Under the pieces are notes generated by a model. The model worked only from the letters and a program-made list of their open reading frames with translations. It did not search any database and was not told where the DNA came from. A stretch of DNA of 5,336 nt from Pelobacter sp. UBA6812 (GTDB lineage Bacteria > Desulfobacterota > Desulfuromonadia > Desulfuromonadales > Syntrophotaleaceae), in the NCBI GenBank assembly GCA_002452265.1, contig DKEW01000049.1, positions 3,012-8,347 of the forward strand, given 5' to 3'. Shown here one piece after another: positions 1 to 4,917 of this stretch (position 1 is its first letter; the number at the start of each line of letters is the position of its first letter). Both the position numbers and the translations under genes were made by a program.

Positions 1-770
1 CGCCCCCAATTGGACAGTATAAGGATGGCGATAAAGATCGTCAGCAGGCCATAGCCCCGGTAGAGGTTGGGGAAATCGCCATGGCGGCGATGCGGCAAAG
101 ACCCGACCGCTGCCAACAAAGCACCGGCGACCAGAAAATTTTCCGGTCGCTCTCCGAAGGAAAGCCAATAACAGCCGCTCCAGGTTCCGACAGTAGCCGC
201 CAAGTAGCCCAAAAGACAGGTCATGCCGGCGACCAGCATCAACCGAAGGCCAAGAGCATAAGCCAGGAGCAGCGCGAAAACTCCCCAGATTAGAAACGCA
301 TTTTGACTTGGGGTGATGTTAAAAATAGTACCAAGCACGGAAAGGTTGAGCACAAACGAAGTGAACGCGATTAGACTCAGAAGTGAAGCGAAATAAAGTG
401 TTTTTTCACGCTTGGCTGCAAAATCTACCCCGACAACTGCGACCATAGGTGCACTGACCAGAATACCAACCTGCGCCGAAGTTCCGAGCAATCCCCAAAA
501 ACGATAAAAGAAAAAGAAAATGGCCGCCGATAACGCCAGGGCACCGAGAAAAGAAACGATGCGCATGCTCCAACTCAACTGTTTGTCCGCACCGCTGATA
601 TCGACATCGTATAAAGAGGAAAACTGCGAGAGAAGTGCCTGGTGATGCTCCGTAAGGTGCAGCTTCTGCTGTGGATCCAGCTCTAAAACATCTTCCTGTT
701 CCAGGGTCTCCAATTCTTCTCTAAAAGCACGAATCCGATCAACGCGCCGCTGAGCCTCACCTTTCTGCAT
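1..770 (-). CDS. DUF2157-like multi-pass membrane protein, N-terminal part (3' end beyond window)
   Basis: The frame is open from an ATG at 770 to the left edge: 256 residues with no stop, so the C-terminus is missing. The start is well supported by GGAGGG (complement of 775-780) four bases upstream and by a good promoter further up. Residues 1-65 are soluble, charged and mostly helical (RRVDRIRAFREELETLEQED). Hydrophobic segments then follow at about 69-90, 97-116, 124-150, 158-176, 178-196, 211-225 and 240-255. A soluble helical N-terminus followed by a run of membrane spans ending in aromatic or Trp-Gly motifs (FFFFYRFWGLLG, ILSNWG) resembles the DUF2157 family of inner-membrane proteins of unknown function. 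The family call rests on remembered appearance, not on a search. It is transcribed away from its DUF364 neighbour and is probably the first gene of its transcript. No function can be assigned. Confidence 0.85.
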   Translation of the reverse strand, partial: MQKGEAQRRVDRIRAFREELETLEQEDVLELDPQQKLHLTEHHQALLSQFSSLYDVDISGADKQLSWSMRIVSFLGALALSAAIFFFFYRFWGLLGTSAQVGILVSAPMVAVVGVDFAAKREKTLYFASLLSLIAFTSFVLNLSVLGTIFNITPSQNAFLIWGVFALLLAYALGLRLMLVAGMTCLLGYLAATVGTWSGCYWLSFGERPENFLVAGALLAAVGSLPHRRHGDFPNLYRGYGLLTIFIAILILSNWG

Positions 771-774
771 AGAA

Positions 775-836
775 CCCTCCAGCTTTATGAGATTGTTTCA
801 ATGTCAAACTATAGGTGCTACAACCAGTATGGTCAA
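775..836 (-). promoter_or_regulatory. Sigma70-type promoter and RBS of the DUF2157-like gene
   Basis: Reading the minus strand, TTGACC (complement of 831-836) is followed after exactly 17 bases by TATAGT (complement of 808-813). Each hexamer matches the sigma70 consensus at five of six positions. Transcription would begin near 800-802, giving a leader of about 30 bases that contains the GGAGGG ribosome binding site at 775-780. This is the best -35/-10 pair in the window. Confidence 0.7.
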
Positions 837-981
837 TGATTAAGATCGACTTGCAATTGATCGGACTGAGATCGATCCCCGGGGTAAACGTCGATATCTA
901 AATTGACATCACATAGGAATAAAAAACCACCGACAACCGGAGACAATCGAAAATTATATTTAGTCGGATCTCTTTGACCTC

Positions 982-1419
982 ATGCGGTTGGATAAATCGA
1001 GCCGCGTCGGCGTAGTCGGGTTTTTCCGCCCAATGATGGATAAACTGTTTGAAAAAGCTGGAGAAGTGATCGTTGTCGAGCTATCCGGAGAACTACTGGA
1101 AGGATCGTATCCATTTACCATGACCGACAACCCTGAAGCACAGCGCGGATGCGACAAGGTTCTCATTACGGCCACAACCGTCTTGAACGACTCATTGCCG
1201 GAGGTCATGCCTCACTGCGCTGACGCCGCCTTTGTGGTCATGATGGGGCCAACCGCGGGTTTTCTGCCCCATACCGTGTTTGACCTCGGTGTCGATGCTG
1301 CAGGCTTTACCCGCGCAATAGATCTCGATCTTTTTTTAGATCGTTTTTGCGCTGGTGCAAAATGGGGGAGAATCCACAGCCGAGATATGGGCATTGCCGA
1401 CCCGTTAGAAAGTTTTTAA
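982..1419 (+). CDS. DUF364 (putative heavy-metal chelation) C-terminal domain protein, probably N-terminally truncated
   Basis: This is a 145-residue frame from ATG 982 to TAA 1419. It matches the Rossmann-like DUF364 domain. A glycine-rich strand-loop (SRVGVVGFFRPMMDKL, residues 7-22) comes first, then an acidic strand end (VIVVELSG, 29-36). The family hallmark ITATTVLNDSLPEVM is at 62-76, followed by VVMMGPTAGFLPHTVFDLGVDAAGF at 85-109. Full-length relatives are usually about 240-260 residues, with an N-terminal DUF4213/enolase-like domain that is absent here. In-frame residues DLFDL just before the ATG look like a continuation of the domain, but TAG at 961-963 closes the frame. No ribosome binding site precedes 982 and no convincing promoter was found. 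I read it as the surviving half of a decayed gene; a short functional protein is the alternative. Family members often lie near metal or molybdate transport genes, but none is seen here. Confidence 0.65.
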   Translation: MRLDKSSRVGVVGFFRPMMDKLFEKAGEVIVVELSGELLEGSYPFTMTDNPEAQRGCDKVLITATTVLNDSLPEVMPHCADAAFVVMMGPTAGFLPHTVFDLGVDAAGFTRAIDLDLFLDRFCAGAKWGRIHSRDMGIADPLESF

Positions 1420-1548
1420 GCCGGCATCGAATCTTGGTGTAAACAGCCCGAAAACCGACTCTGGCGATCCGGAACATGGTCCGAGCTGAGATTTGCCGTT
1501 CATGCACTTGAACAAGCCGACACCGGACAGGAAGTAACAGGGAATCAT
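1405..1548 (-). CDS. Possible small membrane protein or gene fragment, unrecognised
   Basis: A 47-residue frame begins at ATG 1548 (MIPCYFLSGVGLFKCMNGKS) and ends at TAA 1405-1407, overlapping the last 15 bases of the convergent DUF364 frame. The frame stays open upstream to a TAG at 1618-1620. That extension adds a hydrophobic run (WALLFILGIMIPCYFLSGVGLF) that looks like one membrane span followed by a cysteine-containing tail. Codon choice (TTC CTG TCC GGT GTC GGC TTG TTC AAG TGC) is like the real genes of the window. However, no ATG, GTG or TTG lies upstream in frame and no ribosome binding site precedes 1548. It may therefore be the 3' remnant of a larger membrane-protein gene. I do not recognise the family. 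Confidence 0.25.
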   Translation of the reverse strand: MIPCYFLSGVGLFKCMNGKSQLGPCSGSPESVFGLFTPRFDAGLKTF

Positions 1549-1837
1549 AATGCCCAGGATAAATAAGAGAGCCCAGGGTCTCTTGATTTGAGAGAGTACC
1601 GTTGCTATGCAGCAGTTCTATCCACAGCAACTGTGGAAAAAATCCTTCTGGTCTTTATTCAGCGGCCCTTACGCGTTGATTTTATGAAGGAAGTACCTTT
1701 TTGCCGTTTTTTTAGGCAAACCGATGGGTGGAAAGACTTTCACGCAAAATACCTCCCCCCATTCCTCCATGTCGAGAGATTTCATACCTGAGATGCGGTG
1801 ATTGGTGCGATGCAAAGCGGAGTATTAAGATTTTGTA
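1420..1837. other. Gene-poor stretch with coding-like fragments and small dyads, probable gene decay
   Basis: These 418 bases between the DUF364 remnant and the end of the yeiH-like gene hold no full gene that I recognise. Two short frames have coding-like codon choice: one on minus (1405-1548, open back to 1617) and one on plus (1607-1687). Small inverted repeats occur at 1565-1584 (AAGAGA/TCTCTT), 1621-1637 (TCCACAG/CTGTGGA) and 1700-1720 (TTTGCC/GGCAAA). None has a T-tract that would make a good terminator, so no clear transcription stop for either flanking gene was found. Confidence 0.5.
1621..1637. repeat. Perfect 7-bp inverted repeat carrying two facing DnaA-box-like 9-mers
   Basis: TCCACAG (1621-1627) and CTGTGGA (1631-1637) are exact reverse complements around a CAA loop. 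The left arm lies in CTATCCACA (1618-1626, one mismatch to TTATCCACA). The right arm read on minus gives TTTTCCACA (complement of 1632-1640), which fits the relaxed DnaA consensus TTWTNCACA. The dyad is seen directly; DnaA binding is only a possibility. Confidence 0.4.
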
Positions 1838-2770
1838 TCAGTTGATCCACCCCATTAGAATAGCTCCCAGTGTCAGACTTCCGACCAGAACCCAGAGGCT
1901 AATACCCAAAGCCATTGGTGAAAATCCGACTTTTTTCAGCAATGATTTGCTCAAGCCGGCACCGATCAGAAACAGTGTAACTACGAGGCATTGTTTGGCA
2001 GCGCCAGCGAGCAGCCCATAAGTGGAAGCGAATTGTGGAAGAAGCGTATGGATCAGGGCTGCTGCCACGAAACCGATGATAAAAAGCGGAATTCTGGCCC
2101 GTCTATCCGATTTGAGGAACAAAGCTGTGCCAAGCGCAATCGGTGCAATCCAAATGGCTCGGGTCAGTTTAACCGTGGTACCAACGGTCAGCGCTACGGG
2201 ACCATAAACCGCCGCCGCTCCAACAACACTGCTGGTATCATGGATCGCTAGAGCCGCCCATTCACCAAACTGATACTGGCTTAAATTAAAGAAGTGACCA
2301 AGGATTGGAAAAAGGAGTAAGGCGACGGAGTTCAGGGTAAAGACTGTGGCCAGAGCTACTGCAGTTTCGTCATCCTTCGATTTCAAGACAGGTGCCATGG
2401 CAGCAATGGCACTGCCACCGCAGATGGCTGTACCGAAAGCGATGAGGGCAGCGGTTTTTTTATCGGCCGGAATAAACTTCTGCAGTAGTTTCCCTAAAGC
2501 CAAAGTTGAGGCTATGCCAAGCATGGTATAGACAACCGAGTCCTTGCCAACAGTCCAGACTTCTCCGATCCCCAATCCAAATCCGAGTCCCACCACAGAT
2601 ATCTGAAGCAATTTTTTGCTCCAGATCGAGGATTCAACGGGCCATGGATTACCAAGAAATAAACTGAAAAAAATACCGGCCGTTAAAGCCTCCGCCGTTG
2701 TAATAAATGGAAAAGTACACAAGCCTAACAGAAACAGAAAAAAGATTTTTTTCGCCAACAGTCCATTCAT
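1838..2770 (-). CDS. YeiH/UPF0324 family membrane transporter (putative sulfate/sulfite exporter family)
   Basis: This gene encodes 310 residues, an inner-membrane protein of the conserved-hypothetical-698 (UPF0324, YeiH) family, annotated elsewhere as putative sulfate exporter. About nine or ten hydrophobic segments are spread along the whole length. Family signatures are intact: GTAICGGSAIAAMAPV at about 113-128, TLNSVALLLFP at 145-155, HDTSSVVGAAAVYG at 177-190 and LFLIGAGLS at 266-274. The length is close to the usual 310-350. I chose ATG 2770 because AAGGGAG lies eight bases upstream. An in-frame ATG at 2794 would add MNLKGEKY but has no ribosome binding site, and it would place the good one inside the gene. 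It is divergent from a LysR-type regulator, the same arrangement as enteric yeiH and yeiE, which suggests regulation by that protein. The substrate is not proven by sequence. Confidence 0.93.
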   Translation of the reverse strand: MNGLLAKKIFFLFLLGLCTFPFITTAEALTAGIFFSLFLGNPWPVESSIWSKKLLQISVVGLGFGLGIGEVWTVGKDSVVYTMLGIASTLALGKLLQKFIPADKKTAALIAFGTAICGGSAIAAMAPVLKSKDDETAVALATVFTLNSVALLLFPILGHFFNLSQYQFGEWAALAIHDTSSVVGAAAVYGPVALTVGTTVKLTRAIWIAPIALGTALFLKSDRRARIPLFIIGFVAAALIHTLLPQFASTYGLLAGAAKQCLVVTLFLIGAGLSKSLLKKVGFSPMALGISLWVLVGSLTLGAILMGWIN

Positions 2771-2870
2771 GTATTTTTCTCCCTTCAGATTCATTATTGT
2801 TAAAATAGCAAATCATATCTATAATAAAACTAAATAATTTTTACATATATCATAAGGATTATTTATAGAT
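2771..2870. promoter_or_regulatory. Divergent control region between the yeiH-like and lysR genes
   Basis: This is a 100-base, strongly A/T-rich spacer that must hold promoters for both genes. It contains a perfect 8-bp inverted repeat, TAAATAAT (2831-2838) and ATTATTTA (2858-2865), with arms 19 bases apart. It also contains the yeiH-like ribosome binding site AAGGGAG on minus and the weaker AAGGA (2854-2858) for lysR. LysR proteins normally bind dyads of T-N11-A type in such a spacer and repress their own gene, but the low complexity here prevents naming one operator with confidence. A TATGAT on the minus strand near 2811-2816 is a possible -10 for the transporter; its -35 is poor. Confidence 0.5.
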
Positions 2871-3773
2871 ATGGGTATAACATTACGCAAGCTGTCCGTT
2901 TTTGCCAAAGTCGCAGAAACCGGGCAAGTAACAAAAGCGGGGGAAGTTCTATACATGAGTCAGCCTGCAGTCAGTATGGCTCTTGCGGAGTTGGAGGCGA
3001 GTGCGGGCGGGCCGCTTTTCCTGAGACAAGGTCGCCGGCTTCTGCTCAATGATCGTGGTCGATTGTTGTTGGAACCGGCGCAGGAAATTTTACGAAACGT
3101 CGCCAACTTCGAAAATCTCCTGGAAGAATCCGATAGGGAACCAAGAGGGCTTTTGCGGATCGGTGCCAGCACAACTATCGGCAATTATCTACTGCCTTCG
3201 CTGATCGCGGACTTTTCCGAACTTTATCCCAGTGCCAAGGCTTCTCTTCAGGTGGGGAATACGCAACAGATCGAACATGCTCTAGAACAAGGCACCATCG
3301 ATTTGGGGTTGATTGAAGGTCCCTCTCATGCTGCCCTTCTAACTACGATGCCATGGCAGGATGATGAACTGGTGGTCATCGCAGGCAATAGGCATCCTAT
3401 GAGCAAAGAGAAATCCGTATCCGCTGACATGCTTGCAAATGCTGCCTGGATCATGCGCGAACCGGGATCAGGAACCAGAGAAGTTTTCGAAGCCGCTCTT
3501 TCAGGAAGGGTTCATAGTATCCATATCAGTTTGGAACTAGGGCATACAGAGGCTATCAAAAAGGCAGTTGAAGCCGGACTGGGGATCAGTTGCCTGTCGC
3601 GCCTCGCCGTTCAACGAGAACTAGAAAATGGATGGCTGGTTGAAATTAAAACATCGCTTAACCTTAAAAGGTCTCTTACCATCCTGCTGCGAAACGTTAC
3701 CTGCCGAACCAGGCTTCTGCAATCCTTCCTGGACATGCTTCAAATTGATGAGGGAAGAAAGTCTGCTAAATGA
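2871..3773 (+). CDS. LysR-type transcriptional regulator (YeiE/CysL-like)
   Basis: A 300-residue protein of normal LysR length. The N-terminal winged helix-turn-helix spans residues 4-63: LRKLSVFAKVAETGQVTKAG, then the recognition region MSQPAVSMALAELEASAGGPLFLRQGRRLLLNDRG. A linker helix (about 64-88) leads to the two-lobed effector-binding domain, starting with LLRIGASTTIGNYLLPSLIADF (95-116). Further family marks are DLGLIEG (144-150), REPGSGTR (196-203) and EAIKKAVEAGLGISCLSRLAVQREL (227-251). GASTTIGNYLLP and REPGSGTR are typical of the CysL/YeiE/CbbR branch, where the Ser/Thr cluster helps form an anion or small-ligand pocket. The ribosome binding site AAGGA (2854-2858) is 12 bases from the ATG, longer than usual, but no better start is available. 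It probably controls the divergent yeiH-like gene and itself. Sulfite as ligand is an analogy with Cronobacter YeiE, not shown here. Confidence 0.95.
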   Translation: MGITLRKLSVFAKVAETGQVTKAGEVLYMSQPAVSMALAELEASAGGPLFLRQGRRLLLNDRGRLLLEPAQEILRNVANFENLLEESDREPRGLLRIGASTTIGNYLLPSLIADFSELYPSAKASLQVGNTQQIEHALEQGTIDLGLIEGPSHAALLTTMPWQDDELVVIAGNRHPMSKEKSVSADMLANAAWIMREPGSGTREVFEAALSGRVHSIHISLELGHTEAIKKAVEAGLGISCLSRLAVQRELENGWLVEIKTSLNLKRSLTILLRNVTCRTRLLQSFLDMLQIDEGRKSAK

Positions 3774-3848
3774 GTTAGATAAAAATGATATTCTCAAAAA
3801 AAGTCATCAACGGGACGGACCAACCGACAGCTCCTGGTATAAGGCGCG

Positions 3849-3872
3849 TGACTCCTGAGTAATGAGGAGTCA
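3849..3872 (+). terminator. Hairpin downstream of lysR, possible terminator
   Basis: TGACTCCT (3849-3856) and AGGAGTCA (3865-3872) form a perfect 8-bp stem with an 8-base loop, 76 bases after the lysR stop. No T-run follows, so it is not a standard intrinsic terminator. It may protect the 3' end of the message or act as a protein-binding dyad. Confidence 0.3.
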
Positions 3873-3975
3873 GATATTTGGGCAATGCCACCAAGAGAGT
3901 TCTGCCATCTGCCGCGAGTGCAAAAAACTGTGGCCTGCCTTTCTCTGGACAATTGTTGCAAGCGTTAAGGTTTCA

Positions 3976-4005
3976 TTTGACTTTCGTGATCAGTCAAACC
4001 ATGAT
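3976..4005 (+). promoter_or_regulatory. ppnP promoter overlapped by a 7-bp operator-like dyad
   Basis: TTGACT (3977-3982, five of six to the -35 consensus) is followed after 17 bases by CATGAT (4000-4005, four of six to the -10). TTTGACT (3976-3982) and AGTCAAA (3992-3998) are exact reverse complements with a 9-base spacer, so the dyad covers the -35 box and the spacer, where a repressor would block polymerase. The leader to the ATG would be about 80 bases. Confidence 0.45.
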
Positions 4006-4094
4006 TCAGGCGTTCGTTTAGCCCCTTTTAAAAAAAACATCCCCCCTCTTTTTGGACGGGCTATTTCATTCATATCATGTAAGGAGTACAAACC

Positions 4095-4409
4095 ATGTCA
4101 GACTTCAAAAATGTTACCATCATCAAAAAAGCCAATGTTTACTTCGACGGGAAAGTCACCAGTCGCACTGTCCTGTTCGCCGACGGCACTAAAAAAACCC
4201 TGGGCATCATGATGCCGGGCGAATACGAATTCGATACCGCAGCTGCCGAAATCATGGAAATGCTCGGCGGCTCCATGGAAGTACTTTTGCCCGGGGCTGA
4301 GGCATGGCAGACCTTCAGTGAAGGTCAAAGCTTCGAAGTACCGGCCAATTCCAAGTTTTCTCTCAAGGTCAAGGAAGTTGCCGATTACTGCTGTTCCTAC
4401 CTTAAATAA
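4095..4409 (+). CDS. ppnP: Pyrimidine/purine nucleoside phosphorylase PpnP (DUF1255 cupin)
   Basis: A 104-residue cytoplasmic single-domain cupin of the YaiE/PpnP family, close to the 94 residues of the E. coli protein. Known members use phosphate to split many nucleosides (adenosine, guanosine, inosine, uridine, cytidine, thymidine, xanthosine) into free base and ribose-1-phosphate, serving nucleoside salvage. Family marks are ANVYFDGKVTSRTV (13-26), LGIMMPGEYEFDTAAAEIMEMLGGSMEVLLPG (36-67), the AWQTFSEGQSFEVPANSKFSLKV stretch (70-92) and the ending DYCCSYL (97-103), parallel to TSYLCRYL in E. coli. The extra dozen residues are at the N-terminus. ATG 4095 has a strong AAGGAG eight bases upstream. 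It stands alone between a dedicated promoter and a strong hairpin, so it is probably a single-gene unit. Confidence 0.95.
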   Translation: MSDFKNVTIIKKANVYFDGKVTSRTVLFADGTKKTLGIMMPGEYEFDTAAAEIMEMLGGSMEVLLPGAEAWQTFSEGQSFEVPANSKFSLKVKEVADYCCSYLK

Positions 4410-4419
4410 GATCCAAACA

Positions 4420-4445
4420 ATGCAGGGGGCCCAGGCCCCCTGCAT
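4420..4445 (+). terminator. Strong GC-rich hairpin after ppnP
   Basis: ATGCAGGGGGC (4420-4430) and GCCCCCTGCAT (4435-4445) pair perfectly over 11 bp with a four-base CCAG loop, starting 11 bases after the ppnP stop. There is no T-run on either side, so classic intrinsic termination is doubtful. Its place and strength still suggest a role at the 3' end of the ppnP message (pausing, Rho-linked ending or exonuclease protection). Confidence 0.55.
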
Positions 4446-4519
4446 CAGTCGTTTACCAATCCCCTTCTATAACCGTTGAATACGCCGAACACTCGCCACA
4501 GCCTTTTTGTACAATTTAC

Positions 4520-4549
4520 TTGAAAACGGTTTTCATTTTCTGGTATGGT
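4520..4549 (+). promoter_or_regulatory. Promoter of the DUF2325 gene with Fur-type 7-1-7 operator
   Basis: A -35 TTGAAA (4520-4525) and a -10 TATGGT (4544-4549) are 18 bases apart. Lying over the -35 and spacer is the exact palindrome TGAAAACGGTTTTCA (4521-4535): 7-bp arms around a single G. The Fur family consensus core is TGATAATnATTATCA, also 7-1-7, with the same outer TGA and TCA and A/T-rich arms. Binding by Fur itself, or by a relative such as Zur or PerR, is inferred from this form and position. Confidence 0.55.
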
Positions 4550-4601
4550 CAAAACCTGAGGTAATTATCAACGACTCCATATTCAAAAGGGATAAGTCGC
4601 C

Positions 4602-4883
4602 ATGTCCATTCTCATCATCGGTGCCGACCGTATCAGTGCAATCATTCCTCACCTCGAAGAAATTGGAGCCACCCGCATTACCCACTGGCCGGCCCGCAAC
4701 AGCAAGGTCGCCAAGAATATCATTCCGGGGCATGTCGACGCGATATTATTTTTCACAGATTTTCTGCACCATACAGCTGCACGCAAACTGAAGTCCCAAG
4801 CCAAACAACTTGGCATACCCGCTCTGTACAGTCGTCGCAACTGGAGTGAATTGGCAGAACAAATCCATCATTTGCCGCGCTGA
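4602..4883 (+). CDS. DUF2325 domain protein
   Basis: A 93-residue protein that is essentially one DUF2325 domain, at the usual size for the stand-alone form. It begins with a Rossmann-like strand and GADR turn (SILIIGADRISAIIPHLEEIG, residues 2-22). Next come THWPARNSKVAKNIIPGHVDAILFFTDFLHHTAARKLKSQAKQLGIPALYSRRNWSEL (27-84), where HWPARN, FTDFLHH and YSRRNWSEL are the parts that family members share. The molecular function of the family is unknown. No signal peptide or membrane span is present, so it should be cytoplasmic. ATG 4602 has AAGGG at 4587-4591, ten bases upstream, which is acceptable. The gene stands alone, with a Fur-type dyad in its promoter and a terminator-like hairpin ten bases after its stop, convergent with the chemoreceptor gene. 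The promoter suggests expression under metal limitation. Confidence 0.92.
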   Translation: MSILIIGADRISAIIPHLEEIGATRITHWPARNSKVAKNIIPGHVDAILFFTDFLHHTAARKLKSQAKQLGIPALYSRRNWSELAEQIHHLPR

Positions 4884-4893
4884 TATAAAAAAA

Positions 4894-4911
4894 GCGCCTC
4901 CGAAGAGGCGC
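4894..4911 (-). terminator. Intrinsic terminator of the chemoreceptor gene, shared with the DUF2325 gene
   Basis: On the minus strand, GCGCCTC-TTCG-GAGGCGC is a 7-bp GC stem with a stable UUCG tetraloop, directly followed by seven T (complement of 4887-4893). It starts six bases after the chemoreceptor stop codon. On the plus strand the same stem follows the DUF2325 stop by ten bases but has only CTTTGTCT behind it, so it should act mainly on minus and more weakly on plus. Confidence 0.85.
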
Positions 4912-4917
4912 CTTTGT

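Larger units (their letters stand above)
3774..4094 (+). other. Intergenic region between lysR and ppnP
   Basis: No supported gene lies in these 321 bases. A long open frame beginning at 3862 overruns ppnP out of frame and is not credible. The region holds a hairpin at 3849-3872, a promoter with a dyad at 3976-4005, and an A-run followed by a C-run at 4026-4047. The block 4026-4047 is framed by TAGCCC (4019-4024) and GGGCTA (4058-4063), which could pair in the ppnP leader. The ppnP ribosome binding site AAGGAG is at 4081-4086. No clear T-tailed terminator for lysR was seen. Confidence 0.5.

Noticed and set aside
81..293. Plus-strand open frame of 70 residues
   Set aside because: It lies antisense to the well-supported membrane protein gene and has a composition with no protein-like pattern.
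903..908. Exact TTGACA as a -35 box for the DUF364 frame
   Set aside because: At 16-18 bases downstream the sequence is C-rich (around ACCACC) and no -10 box fits.
960..1394. Two minus-strand frames over the DUF364 domain
   Set aside because: They are Ser/Arg/Pro-rich shadows of the recognisable DUF364 frame on plus.
1700..1720. TTTGCC/GGCAAA hairpin with a T-run as terminator
   Set aside because: The T-run is in the loop rather than after the stem, so neither strand has terminator architecture.
1728..2531. Several plus-strand frames antisense to the yeiH-like gene
   Set aside because: The minus strand carries a full-length protein with intact family motifs; the plus frames are fragmentary and unlike any protein.
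2771..2794. Upstream ATG at 2794 as start of the yeiH-like gene
   Set aside because: It has no ribosome binding site and would bury the strong AAGGGAG that fits the ATG at 2770.
3628..3858. Plus-strand frame overlapping the end of lysR
   Set aside because: It is out of frame with lysR over most of its length, shows no recognisable protein pattern and ends in the intergenic hairpin.
3862..4212. Plus-strand frame of 116 residues running into ppnP
   Set aside because: No ribosome binding site, and it overlaps ppnP out of frame for more than 100 bases while ppnP is clearly real.
4098..4445. Minus-strand frame antisense to ppnP
   Set aside because: It mirrors ppnP and begins inside the downstream hairpin; the composition is that of a shadow frame.
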